Notes: generated by a model from the letters alone, not told the origin. Positions 7,153 to 15,071 are shown, numbered from the stretch's first letter. The stretch: DNA of 32,147 bases from Bacillus sp. FJAT-27251 (GCF_001273925.1 NZ_LIGG01000001.1:4018933-4051079); one strand, 5' to 3'. Translations and numbers: made by a program.

Positions 7153-7278
7153 TACTATTATTGTGCCTGTTTCCGGCTTGCAAAGTAAATGTGCTAATAG
7201 AATTAAGATTCCGACAAATTAAACTCCTGCTTATACCTTATGAACTAAGCCTTGGAGCATGGGGACATCCACAACGCG

Positions 7279-7335
7279 AAAGAGCATGGGGGTCCCCATG
7301 CTCTTTGGTCTGTTATTGATGCAGGAGAACCGTCC
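7279..7335. repeat. Long hairpin plus GCAGGAGAACCGTCC repeat
   Basis: AAAGAGCATGGGG and CCCCATGCTCTTT form a 13-bp perfect stem with a 2-nt loop (7279-7306). It is followed at 7321-7335 by GCAGGAGAACCGTCC, which is repeated exactly at 3330-3344 with a similar GTTAT(t)GA context before it. The hairpin lacks a T run on either strand, so it is not a standard terminator. It looks like a small dispersed (REP-like) element placed just after wrbA. Confidence 0.6.
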
Positions 7336-7341
7336 CCCTGC

Positions 7342-8004
7342 TTATTTTCCTTTTTTGACCCATTCTGCTACGGTGACGGTGCGTTTTGCCTGATGCTTGA
7401 CGGCTGCTTCAACGTCTTCGATCATTTTACCATTCTCACCTACTGTGACGCTTGTTCCGTAAGGATTTCCGCCTGCGCCGAAGATGACTGGATCGGTATA
7501 GCCGGGAGTCGCAATGATCGCTCCCCAGTGCATCATTGAGGTATAGAGGGACAGAAGAGTCGCTTCCTGGCCGCCATGCGGATTTTGCGCAGACGTCATT
7601 GCGCTCACAACCTTGTTGACGGTTTTGCCGGTTGCCCATAGTCCGCCTTGTGTATCAAGGAATTGCTTCATTTGCGAAGGCATGTTGCCGAAGCGGGTCG
7701 GCACACTGAAGATCACCGCATCTGCCCATTCAATATCATCGCCTTTAGCCACTGGAACATTTTTTGTCGCTTCTGTTGTCGCTTTCCAGACTTCATTTCC
7801 CTGTACAACAGATTCTGGAGCCAGTTCTTCCACTTTCAGGACTCTGACTTCTGCGCCAGCTTCCTTCGCTCCTTCTTCAGCCCATTTTGCCAATTGATAG
7901 TTGGTTCCACCCATGCTGTAGAATATTACCGCTAATTTTACCTTTTCCATTTTTTCATTCTCCTTTGTTTTTGAATTTCCAAATAGTTTGGAGAGAAAAC
8001 CCAT
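7342..8004 (-). CDS. wrbA: WrbA-type NAD(P)H:quinone oxidoreductase
   Basis: This flavodoxin-fold enzyme should reduce quinones by two electrons using NAD(P)H and FMN, which limits redox cycling. The core has VIFYSMGGTNYQLAKWAEEG (FMN phosphate loop), IFSVPTRFGNMPSQMKQFLD, SAQNPHGGQEATLLSLYTS and the (H)WGAIIATPGYTD segment of the WrbA family. Two starts have good ribosome sites: ATG 8004 (GGAGG at 8 nt, 220 aa) adds MGFLSKLFGNSKTKENEK to the usual N-terminus, while ATG 7950 (AAAGGAG at 9 nt, 202 aa) gives the usual family length. Both are in frame. Upstream lies a sigma-A promoter with an MhqR-like operator (8137-8183), which fits control by quinone stress. Confidence 0.93.
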   Translation of the reverse strand: MGFLSKLFGNSKTKENEKMEKVKLAVIFYSMGGTNYQLAKWAEEGAKEAGAEVRVLKVEELAPESVVQGNEVWKATTEATKNVPVAKGDDIEWADAVIFSVPTRFGNMPSQMKQFLDTQGGLWATGKTVNKVVSAMTSAQNPHGGQEATLLSLYTSMMHWGAIIATPGYTDPVIFGAGGNPYGTSVTVGENGKMIEDVEAAVKHQAKRTVTVAEWVKKGK

Positions 8005-8136
8005 TTTCTGTACCTCCATAAATAAAATAGGATGCTAAGCAGCTTTTATTAGTCTGGTATCTTCCTTCCATAAAAATACCTTTTTTACCGATCTGAGCTT
8101 AAAATTCTTTTTTCATATCAAAATTTTGATTTAAGA

Positions 8137-8183
8137 TATTTTTAATTCGAGATAAATGTATCACGGCCATATTGTAATGTCAA
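8137..8183 (-). promoter_or_regulatory. wrbA promoter with MhqR-like operator
   Basis: On the minus strand TTGACA (8178-8183) and TACATT (8155-8160) are separated by 17 nt, a strong sigma-A promoter. Directly after the -10, the + strand segment TATTTTTAATTCGAGATA (8137-8154) matches 15 of 18 positions of the palindrome TATCTCGAATTCGAGATA, as I recall it for B. subtilis MhqR, a MarR-type repressor of quinone-detoxification genes. It would cover the transcription start. Weaker related half-sites (TTTAAGATA, AATTAAAGATA) flank it. The rest of 8020-8448 holds no gene. Confidence 0.55.
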
Positions 8184-8390
8184 TTACCTTGATGTAAATT
8201 GTTTTTAATTAAAGATAATATTTATAGTCTGAGTTCGGGAGCATTTCTCCAGATTTACAAATACCGACATTTTAATAGGTCTTTTGTCATAAAAACAAGA
8301 AAGAATTAATACCCATAAAAAGGTAAAATATGTAACTATTAAGGTGTGGGGGAGTCTATTTTAGTATAAATAACGTTTTATATAAAGCAC

Positions 8391-8419
8391 GTCCCTCCCT
8401 GCTTGCAGGAATACGGGAC
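8391..8419 (+). promoter_or_regulatory. Leader hairpin before the L,D-transpeptidase
   Basis: GTCCC (8391-8395) pairs with GGGAC (8415-8419) around an inner CCTGC-tt-GCAGG (8398-8409). It lies 30-58 nt before the ATG and has no T run, so a stability or regulatory role in the leader is possible. Nothing matches a known riboswitch. Confidence 0.3.
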
Positions 8420-8448
8420 TTGCAAATATAAAACTGGGGGGATGGGGA

Positions 8449-9201
8449 ATGAAAAAAATCTTTATCGCTTTTATGCTTCTTGTATCACTGGTGTTCTTTG
8501 AGGCACCTGCAGAGGCGGCTGGCGGGGAATTTATCATCATCAATAAGTCGAACAACCAGCTGGCTTATTACAAACAGAGTAAACTGGTAAAAACGTTTAA
8601 GGTGGGAACTGGCCGGCAGCCTTCCTACACACCGGAGGGCAAATTTAAAATCGTGAACAAGATTAAGAATCGCCCTTATTACAGCGGGAACATCCCTGGT
8701 GGCGACCCAAGGAATCCCCTTGGAAACCGGTGGCTTGGCCTAAATGCCAGAGGTACCTGGGGAACCACCTATGCTATCCATGGCAACAATAACCCTAATT
8801 CGATTGGCGGATATGTAAGCGGCGGCTGCATCAGGATGTACGATGAGGAAGTGGAATGGCTTTATAGCCAGGTGAGTGTAAATACGCCGGTCATTATCAC
8901 CACCTCCAAAAGCTCCTTTAATTCCATCGCTGCCGCAAATGGATATAAAGTTTCAGGAGGCGCTTCCGTTCCAGTAACAGGTGTCCCTTCTTCAAGCACC
9001 GTCCTGAAAAAAGGGATGAGAGGTGCCGAAGTTAGAAACCTGCAGCAAATTCTCACCAACAAAGGCTATAGCACAAAGGGAATAGACGGAATATTCGGAC
9101 CAGCTACAGAAGCAGCCGTCAAGAAATTCCAAAAAGCCAAGAAACTGAAGGCGGATGGAATTGTCGGACCGGCCACCAAGAAAGCATTGGGAATGAAATA
9201 A
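8449..9201 (+). CDS. Secreted L,D-transpeptidase with peptidoglycan-binding domain
   Basis: The 250-residue protein has a signal peptide (about 1-24, ending AEAAG) and a YkuD catalytic domain at about 25-152. The active site is H111 (YAIHGNN) and C127 in SGGCIRM, the usual HxN...S(G)GC(I/V)R(M/L) motif. A C-terminal peptidoglycan-binding domain runs from about 185 to 248 (GAEVRNLQQILTNKGY, GIDGIFGPATEAAVKKFQ). Such enzymes form 3-3 peptide cross-links or remodel the wall outside the membrane. Here the binding domain is C-terminal and the catalytic domain N-terminal. GGGGGGATGGGG precedes the ATG. It is followed by a strong terminator and is probably monocistronic. A spore role is possible but not shown. 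Confidence 0.92.
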   Translation: MKKIFIAFMLLVSLVFFEAPAEAAGGEFIIINKSNNQLAYYKQSKLVKTFKVGTGRQPSYTPEGKFKIVNKIKNRPYYSGNIPGGDPRNPLGNRWLGLNARGTWGTTYAIHGNNNPNSIGGYVSGGCIRMYDEEVEWLYSQVSVNTPVIITTSKSSFNSIAAANGYKVSGGASVPVTGVPSSSTVLKKGMRGAEVRNLQQILTNKGYSTKGIDGIFGPATEAAVKKFQKAKKLKADGIVGPATKKALGMK

Positions 9202-9242
9202 AGAGAAGGCAGCCATTGCAGATGATGGCTGCCTTCTCTTTT
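9201..9242. terminator. Strong terminator after the L,D-transpeptidase
   Basis: AGAGAAGGCAGCCAT pairs with ATGGCTGCCTTCTCT over 15 bp, followed by TTT on the plus strand. On the minus strand the hairpin ends in TTTATTTC, so it may also stop the converging DUF3231 transcript. Confidence 0.88.
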
Positions 9243-9299
9243 GTCTTCAGCAATCCTTACCTGGGAGTCGCTTCCATGTGGTGGATTCTCCAGGCTGTT

Positions 9300-10334
9300 T
9301 TATTTAGAGGCCAGGTGTCCCCTGTCAGCGGCTTGGGGCGGCTGCTCCATCCACCCTTTCTCAATCATGATTTTTGCTGCACTTTCAACAAATGTCGTTA
9401 TTTTCATGAGCGATTTACCATAAAGCAACCCAATGTCATGCCTTCCGTTTACTGCAGCTGAATTGCCAAAAGCTCTTATTTTCAAAGAGAACATATCCAT
9501 TTTATGATATAACATAAGCTTATCAGAAAACGGTGAAAATGTTGACGCAGTAACGAGATCATCCAAAAAGGATGGAGATGGCAGGTTTTCGTTATGTAGC
9601 ATTTTCATGAAATGTTCAATATCTGCCGTTGTCATGTCTCTCCCTTTTTCAAATAAGTGCCGAATCTTTTCATCTTTCACGACTTGGGCAAAAGCCATGA
9701 TGAGAGCTTTGCTTGTAACGTTATTTTCAATATTATCGTAAAAATGGGCAATTTCCAGTGCATGCATAGGACGGACATGTCCAAAGAAACCATTTAAAAA
9801 ATCCTGTTGGACGAATTCAGCCTTTTCCGGAATTGGAATGATAGGCGGCTTAATGATTAATCCTTTAGCCATTTGAATTTCTTTTATCTGCTCCATTAAG
9901 TCCATAACGGATTCCATACAATAAGTGAAAAAATCCTTTACATCCTTTCTATAAACAATGGGTATACCTACATTATATATGCTCATACCTGCTTTCGCCG
10001 TATACTTTAAGTAATGGACATAGTACTCATCCTCAAACAATCTTGGAGCACCAAGATTGACGTCATTCTCATTAAAACCTATAGGAACAGGGAAGTTGTC
10101 TTTTTCAAATATTTCTTTGATGGCTTTCATGAATTGTTCCGTCAATTTTAGTGAGTTCTCTAATAGGTTTTTGATTTCCTTATCCTCTGCGTGTTGGAAG
10201 AAATACCTTAAGATGCAATTTGACATACTGTTGCCCATATAGGTTGCCCAAAGTTTTCCCATTTCGGCTGATGTAAGTTTTTCATATGTACTTGATTTGG
10301 TCGAACCTACTTTTATTGGCTTAATTGTATCCAT
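9300..10334 (-). CDS. DUF3231 family protein
   Basis: The 344-residue protein consists of two copies of a helical unit of about 165 residues. Each copy has an 'A...LW..Y......(N/S)' helix, a Phe-(Phe/Asp)-(Q/N)-rich helix with DKEIKNLLE or DEKIRHLFE, and a FP.P.GF(N)..DV or LPSPSFLDDLV turn. This is the standard layout of DUF3231 proteins, common in spore-forming Bacillaceae and of unknown function, with a likely ferritin-like helical bundle. The end WMEQPPQAADRG.LA is also typical. The frame is open to 10403, but the ATG at 10334 has GAGGGGGAGG before it and matches the usual length. It follows the kinase gene by 65 nt on the same strand and may belong to that transcript. Confidence 0.85.
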   Translation of the reverse strand: MDTIKPIKVGSTKSSTYEKLTSAEMGKLWATYMGNSMSNCILRYFFQHAEDKEIKNLLENSLKLTEQFMKAIKEIFEKDNFPVPIGFNENDVNLGAPRLFEDEYYVHYLKYTAKAGMSIYNVGIPIVYRKDVKDFFTYCMESVMDLMEQIKEIQMAKGLIIKPPIIPIPEKAEFVQQDFLNGFFGHVRPMHALEIAHFYDNIENNVTSKALIMAFAQVVKDEKIRHLFEKGRDMTTADIEHFMKMLHNENLPSPSFLDDLVTASTFSPFSDKLMLYHKMDMFSLKIRAFGNSAAVNGRHDIGLLYGKSLMKITTFVESAAKIMIEKGWMEQPPQAADRGHLASK

Positions 10335-10399
10335 GGGCCTCCCCCTCATTTCAGTTAAGAGTAATTTCCCCATTGATTCAATTCCTATTCCGTCCTCAC

Positions 10400-11812
10400 T
10401 CAACTCTTTAAAGGTAAAGATAATGATATCCTTGTGCCTTGATCGATTTCACTTTCAACGGTTATGCTCCCGCCGTGAGCCTCTGTGACCTGTTTCGCGA
10501 TTGCAAGGCCCAAACCGCTTCCTTTATGGGTTTTCCCTGTATTGGTTCCGCGATAGTAGCGGGTGAATAGTTTCGTTATGTCATCAGGAGCAATGCCTTT
10601 CCCATTGTCCTCTATTATTATCGAAACGAGATTCCCTGCACTTTGTATCTTCACGGAAATATCGGTACCTGGCGGATTATGGACAATAGCGTTGAAAATC
10701 AAATTCATGACCGCACGCTGCAGTAATTCGACATCACAGCAATAAGGCTGCCTTTCAAGCTTGGAGGAGAATTGCAGATTGACTTCTTCAAAGGATGGAT
10801 GATTCAATACTTGGATTACGGCTTCCCTTACAACTTCGACCAAATCCGCCTGCTTCTTTTTCAGTGGGAAAGATGTGCTCTTTAATCGGTAAGTCAGGTT
10901 AAGGTCGTCTATAAGCCTTTCGATATAATGTGACTTATCCTGGATAATATCGAAATATCGTTCCTTTTCGGCCTTTTCCAGCTCATATTCCTGAAGCAGC
11001 TCGGCATATCCTTTTATGGAGGCAAGCGGGGTTTTTATATCATGCGAAATATTGGCAACCCACTCCTCCCTCGTCTTTTCCATTTTTCTTCGTTCGATTT
11101 CACTGGACTGAAGAGCCGATGCCAAGTGATTCAGGTTCTGGAATACGCTTTTGTAAATCCCCTTCGCCTGAAAGGCGTGTTGAAAGTGCCCCCTGGACAG
11201 GCTTTGAATGCCTTCGATAATTTGGACAAGCGGCTTCGCCAAACGTTTGCTGAAAAAATAGCCAATCAATAAAGCAATAAGGGTAACCGATATGATCACA
11301 ATTCCAATGACAAGCAGGCCGTCGCGGATAAGCGTTTCCGTACGGTAGTGAAGAATTGTTTTTCCAATCACTTGTTCCGGAAAGCCCATTATATAGCTTA
11401 ATTGACGGTCTCCTTCATCCAGCATACCAACAAAAATAGTAGAATGCTCAAGGGCGCCCGTGTACTTATAAAACTGAACCAATTGGGCTGGTGTATACTT
11501 GGCAGGGACGTTTTCAGGTTTGAACCTGCTGTACACTTCTGACCCATTTTCGTCTAGAACCTGAATCCATATATCCGCCTTTCGCAGCTCCTGCAGTTCC
11601 TCGGCTGGTATCGAAATCTCCCCATTGTCAAAACCAATATTCCCGGCAAATCCCAATGTATACGAACCAGGGTTTTGATAAGGAAAAATCCGGTCCTGCT
11701 GTGCCAGATTGCTGTATAAAAAGACAAAATTCAAAACGAGAAACAGGAAGAAGGAGATCAATAAGCTCAGGCTCATAAAGAGGAGGAATTGCGCGGTGAT
11801 TTTCCACTTCAT
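10400..11812 (-). CDS. Sensor histidine kinase of the LanFEG-like operon
   Basis: The 470-residue membrane kinase has a first membrane helix (about 10-33), an extracytoplasmic sensor of about 125 residues, and a second helix (about 164-187). A HAMP linker leads to the dimerisation domain with phospho-acceptor H257 (ANISHDIKTPLASIKGYAEL). The ATPase domain carries the N box (NLIFNAIVHN), G1 (DNGKGIAPDD) and G2 (GSGLGLAIAK). The ATG overlaps the stop of the response regulator by 4 nt (ATGA), so the pair is translationally coupled. The large extracytoplasmic region differs from BceS-type kinases, which lack one, and agrees with SpaK/CprK-like sensing of a peptide directly. The ligand is unknown. 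Confidence 0.92.
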   Translation of the reverse strand: MKWKITAQFLLFMSLSLLISFFLFLVLNFVFLYSNLAQQDRIFPYQNPGSYTLGFAGNIGFDNGEISIPAEELQELRKADIWIQVLDENGSEVYSRFKPENVPAKYTPAQLVQFYKYTGALEHSTIFVGMLDEGDRQLSYIMGFPEQVIGKTILHYRTETLIRDGLLVIGIVIISVTLIALLIGYFFSKRLAKPLVQIIEGIQSLSRGHFQHAFQAKGIYKSVFQNLNHLASALQSSEIERRKMEKTREEWVANISHDIKTPLASIKGYAELLQEYELEKAEKERYFDIIQDKSHYIERLIDDLNLTYRLKSTSFPLKKKQADLVEVVREAVIQVLNHPSFEEVNLQFSSKLERQPYCCDVELLQRAVMNLIFNAIVHNPPGTDISVKIQSAGNLVSIIIEDNGKGIAPDDITKLFTRYYRGTNTGKTHKGSGLGLAIAKQVTEAHGGSITVESEIDQGTRISLSLPLKS

Positions 11813-12537
11813 GTTGAAGAATCCCGGACTTCCAGCTTATATCCCAGCCCTTTCACTGTTTTAATCCATTTGGGACTGCCCGGGTCGTCCTCAATTTTTT
11901 CACGCAGCCTGCGGATATGGACCATGATCGTATTATCTAAGCCGATATAATCCTCGCCCCAAACCGCTTCACAAATTCGGCTTTTGCTGAAAATTTTGTT
12001 TGGATGGCCGGCTAAATAGATCAGCAATTGAAGTTCCTTGGCCGTCAGGGTTAAAGGCTGCTTCCCTTTAAGGACCTCTCCAGTATCAGGAATAATGGTA
12101 ATATCCCCAAAGGTGATTTTTTGGTCTCCTGCAGTGCTTTCCGACAAATACTCGGTTCTGCGCATCTGGGCCTTGATCCTGTATAAAACTTCCTGCGGGC
12201 TGAAAGGCTTCGTCACATAGTCATCTCCGCCGATCCCAAGGCCGAGAAGTTTATCAATCTCATCCGATTTGGCCGACAGAAAAATAATCGGCGCAAACGT
12301 AACCTTTCTTATTTCCTGACAGACTTGATATCCATCCATATCCGGCAGCATGATATCAAGGACAATCACATCATGATTTTGTTTCCTGGACAGAGCAATG
12401 GCCTCCTGTCCACTTACGGCCTTGTCGATTTGCTGAAACCCTTCCTTCCTCAGCACCGTTTCAAGCAAATCCAAAATCTCCACTTCATCATCTACAAGCA
12501 ATACTCTGTTATTACCAAGTCCTTTTAATGGCATCAT
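11809..12537 (-). CDS. OmpR-family response regulator
   Basis: The 242-residue protein has a receiver domain with acidic residues D16-D17 (LLVDDE), phospho-acceptor D61 (VLDIMLPDMDG), the switch Ser in LSAKS and K110 in VTKPFSP. A winged-helix DNA-binding domain follows from about residue 140 (LTLTAKELQLLIYLAGHPNK, then VHIRRLREKIEDDP and IKTVKGLGYKL). It lies 27 nt after the second permease gene and overlaps the kinase start. It is the natural candidate to bind the direct repeats in the operon leader (15004-15043). GAGGGATCC precedes the ATG. Confidence 0.93.
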   Translation of the reverse strand: MMPLKGLGNNRVLLVDDEVEILDLLETVLRKEGFQQIDKAVSGQEAIALSRKQNHDVIVLDIMLPDMDGYQVCQEIRKVTFAPIIFLSAKSDEIDKLLGLGIGGDDYVTKPFSPQEVLYRIKAQMRRTEYLSESTAGDQKITFGDITIIPDTGEVLKGKQPLTLTAKELQLLIYLAGHPNKIFSKSRICEAVWGEDYIGLDNTIMVHIRRLREKIEDDPGSPKWIKTVKGLGYKLEVRDSST

Positions 12538-12564
12538 TAGGATCCCTCTTTTCTTCTGCTACTC

Positions 12565-13296
12565 TTATAGTATATCTTTTCTGCAGAAACTGGAAAATCC
12601 TATAAAAACAAACACACAAAAGATAAGGACGGAAACACCTAGCATGTGAAGATTTTTCCCGCCCATATCAAACACATAATTCATTGAGGCGACAATTGGA
12701 TAATCCCACGGGTAAAAAATCCAATACTTCTCTGAATTCGCCACCAACATGGAAGGAAAGGCCAGCCCAGCCCCTACGGCCATTGGGACAGCAACATGGG
12801 CAAACTGGAAGCTCAAATAAAAGAGGGTCCCGATGATGGCCAGGGAAGCAAGAAATAAAACAAGAAATCTCTTCATCATCCACAGATAAGGAATATTTTC
12901 GATGGCCAGAAGATGGCCTGCCGCAATTAATCCAGCATAAAGGAGAATGAGGCTGAAAGTGATAACTGTCATACCCACGATCAATTTGGCACTGTATACC
13001 ACTACCCGCTCTACTGGCAATGCAAATAGCTGCTTCCAGCCGTTCTGGCTGTGCTCCATCCTGGCCATCATCGCCAGCACAATCGTAATGATCAGCGGGA
13101 AAATCAGCCAGCTGTACACGGCCATGCTTCCCTGATACAAAAAGGCGCGAAAAAGATCCTCAGCTTCTCTTGCCCGGTCCAGTTTCGCAAATTGCCAGCC
13201 CTGCAAAAGGGCAAACAATGTTAATGCTGTTGTTATCAACCCTATCCGCGTGCGCCTTAATTTATAGAACTCTGTCATTATCAATGTCTTCATCAT
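12565..13296 (-). CDS. ABC-2 permease, LanG/LanE-like (second subunit)
   Basis: The 243-residue membrane protein has about six transmembrane helices. It carries the signature RMEHSQNGWKQLFALPVERV after the second helix, which marks permeases of lantibiotic-immunity (LanE/LanG, MutE/MutG) and related bacitracin-export transporters. It ends with FSSFCRKDIL, matching the FKRRDVL end of its partner at 13309-14055. The two permeases share the layout but little else, as usual for an LanE-LanG heterodimer. The ribosome site AGGGAGGGG precedes a double ATG. The gap to the partner gene is 12 nt. Confidence 0.85.
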   Translation of the reverse strand: MMKTLIMTEFYKLRRTRIGLITTALTLFALLQGWQFAKLDRAREAEDLFRAFLYQGSMAVYSWLIFPLIITIVLAMMARMEHSQNGWKQLFALPVERVVVYSAKLIVGMTVITFSLILLYAGLIAAGHLLAIENIPYLWMMKRFLVLFLASLAIIGTLFYLSFQFAHVAVPMAVGAGLAFPSMLVANSEKYWIFYPWDYPIVASMNYVFDMGGKNLHMLGVSVLIFCVFVFIGFSSFCRKDIL

Positions 13297-13308
13297 GGTT
13301 TCCCCTCC

Positions 13309-14055
13309 CTAAAGCACATCTCTGCGTTTAAATTGCCACAACCCTAATCCAAAGAAAACGCCCAGCATAATAAAATTATTAAAGATCATCTCTGTGATGC
13401 TCCCCCCATCATACCCATCCGTAAAAAACGTGTAGGCATATGGGTAGATTTTTACCCACTCCGGAAACATAAAAATAACGATGGAGGATAAAATCACTCC
13501 TGCAAACCCAATCACAATTCCGATCACCGAGTTTTTAAAAGAAAAGCTCAGCCAATTATGCAAACCGGCGACGGCCAAAATCAGCACTATTTGTTTTCCC
13601 GCATAGATGCTATAACTTTTCCATTCCATGGCCTCAGGAAAATCCATTATAAAACCAACCAGTATTAGGCCCGAGACATTCAGGACAATCAGCAGGACGC
13701 TGAAAATCCAGCCTGCCACAAATTTGGCCAGATAAAATTCTTCCCGCCGGACGGGTAAGCTTAGAAGCTGTTTCCAGCTGTTGCGTGATTCCTCCACCTG
13801 GTAAAGGAGGGCGTAAATTATGCCGACAAACATGGGCAAAAACATGCCCCATCCAAGCACCCGGTGGTTTTCCATCAGCAATAAGTCCCAAGATGTGTGG
13901 CCAGGGCGGACCGTATCAAGAAGGTAATCATAACGGATCTGGAAATCCAGGAACATGGCCATCGTCGTCCCGGCAGGTATGACGAGCAAAAACAGCCAGA
14001 TCAACCCTTTTTTCTGCTTGTAGCCTTCCAGCCAAATTAAGGTATGCAGCTTCAT
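13309..14055 (-). CDS. ABC-2 permease, LanE-like (first subunit)
   Basis: The 248-residue membrane protein has six predicted helices, with QVEESRNSWKQLLSLPVRREEF after the second, the LanE/MutE-type signature. The start overlaps the ATPase stop by 4 nt. It should form the membrane channel together with the permease at 12565-13296, driven by the ATPase at 14052-14963. Transporters of this type clear lantibiotics or bacitracin-like peptides from the membrane. The substrate here is not known. Confidence 0.86.
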   Translation of the reverse strand: MKLHTLIWLEGYKQKKGLIWLFLLVIPAGTTMAMFLDFQIRYDYLLDTVRPGHTSWDLLLMENHRVLGWGMFLPMFVGIIYALLYQVEESRNSWKQLLSLPVRREEFYLAKFVAGWIFSVLLIVLNVSGLILVGFIMDFPEAMEWKSYSIYAGKQIVLILAVAGLHNWLSFSFKNSVIGIVIGFAGVILSSIVIFMFPEWVKIYPYAYTFFTDGYDGGSITEMIFNNFIMLGVFFGLGLWQFKRRDVL

Positions 14056-14963
14056 CTCCTGCCCTCCTGCCCCGTAACGGAAAGAAAGATTTCTTCAAGG
14101 GACTCCTGTTTCATCACCAGCCGGTGGACATCGTAGCCGTTCAGGATCAGCTCACGGTTTAATTTCGCCGGTTGGACGCCTGAATCTACATAAAGATAGT
14201 TTTCATCCCCTTTAAAGGGAACCCCCACTTCGGTTAAATAGGTTTCAACGTCCTTTCTCGGTTCAACGACCATCTCGATAACCGCGTTTTGCCTATCCTG
14301 CAGATCAGCCATCGATCCCTGAAACAGCAATTTTCCGTTATGGATGATTCCCACATGGGTCGCCATTAATTCTATTTCACTTAAAATATGGGAGGACAGC
14401 AATACCGTGATGCCGTAATCCTTTGGCAAGCTCTTAATCAACTCGCGGATTTCGATAATGCCGGAAGGATCCAGGCCATTGGTTGGTTCATCGAGGATCA
14501 GAAGATCGGGGCTGCCCAAAAGAGCCTGGGCGATTCCAAGCCTCTGTTTCATCCCAAGGGAAAACTTCTTTACCGCTTTTTTCTGCACGTCCGTTAGTTT
14601 GACGATTTCGAGTACCCGTGCAATTTCTTTTTTGTCGACGTTCAGGATTCTTCTGGTAATCTCCAGGTTTTCATAACCCGTTAAATGCCCATAGTAAGAA
14701 GGAGTTTCCACCATCGAGCCAATTCGCTGCAAAATCGCGAGCCGCTCTTCCTTGATAGACTTCCCAAATATATGAACCTCCCCTTTTGTTGCTCCTATCA
14801 AGCCAAGCAGCATGCGGATGGTCGTTGATTTTCCGGCTCCATTCGGGCCGAGAAAACCGTAAATCCCCCCCTCCGGGACTCGCAAACTGACCCCTTCAAC
14901 GGCGACAAACTTTCCAAACTTCTTCGTCAGCTGGTTTGTATCAATAATATTGGCAGACATCAT
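14052..14963 (-). CDS. ABC transporter ATPase, LanF/BcrA-like
   Basis: The protein (303 aa from ATG 14963) has Walker A GPNGAGKSTT, a Q-loop region at SMVETPSYYGHLTG, the signature FSLGMKQRLGIAQ, Walker B LLILDEPTNGLDP and the H-loop SSHILSE. A C-terminal part of about 80 residues (residues about 220-303) is typical of BcrA/LanF-type ATPases. The frame is open to 15074, but AAGGAG and GGAGGG stand just before the ATG pair at 14963/14960. It is the first gene of a five-gene operon (ATPase, two permeases, regulator, kinase). No lanthipeptide precursor or synthetase is in the window, so the system probably protects against foreign peptides. Confidence 0.93.
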   Translation of the reverse strand: MMSANIIDTNQLTKKFGKFVAVEGVSLRVPEGGIYGFLGPNGAGKSTTIRMLLGLIGATKGEVHIFGKSIKEERLAILQRIGSMVETPSYYGHLTGYENLEITRRILNVDKKEIARVLEIVKLTDVQKKAVKKFSLGMKQRLGIAQALLGSPDLLILDEPTNGLDPSGIIEIRELIKSLPKDYGITVLLSSHILSEIELMATHVGIIHNGKLLFQGSMADLQDRQNAVIEMVVEPRKDVETYLTEVGVPFKGDENYLYVDSGVQPAKLNRELILNGYDVHRLVMKQESLEEIFLSVTGQEGRR

Positions 14964-14990
14964 TTCCCTCCACTCCTTGTCATACCTCCA

Positions 14991-15043
14991 TAATAACGCC
15001 CCAACCTTAACGCTTAATTGGCCGTACCTTAAATGAACCTTAA
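14991..15043 (-). promoter_or_regulatory. Operon promoter with TTAAGGT direct repeats
   Basis: On the minus strand TTAAGGT occurs exactly at 15037-15043, 15026-15032 and 15004-15010, steps of 11 and 22 bp, one and two helical turns. A possible -10 TATTAT lies at 14991-14996 with no good -35, as expected for an activator-dependent promoter. Direct repeats in 11-bp register are the typical site of OmpR-family regulators, for example SpaR. The operon's own regulator is the likely binder (inference). Confidence 0.5.
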
Positions 15044-15071
15044 AAAAATAGAACCTCCTATCAGGAGATTC
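15042..15071 (-). terminator. Terminator of the MFS transporter gene
   Basis: On the minus strand GAA(t)CTCCT-gat-AGGAG(g)TTC is followed by TATTTTTTTA. It lies about 50 nt after the MFS stop and separates it from the ABC operon. The T run directly adjoins the TTAAGGT repeats. Confidence 0.6.

Noticed and set aside
7279-7306. Terminator of wrbA
   Set aside because: The 13-bp hairpin is strong but has no T run on either strand, so it is treated as a repeat element.
8391-8419. Riboswitch before the L,D-transpeptidase
   Set aside because: It is only one compound hairpin, with no conserved riboswitch core and no terminator or anti-terminator pair.
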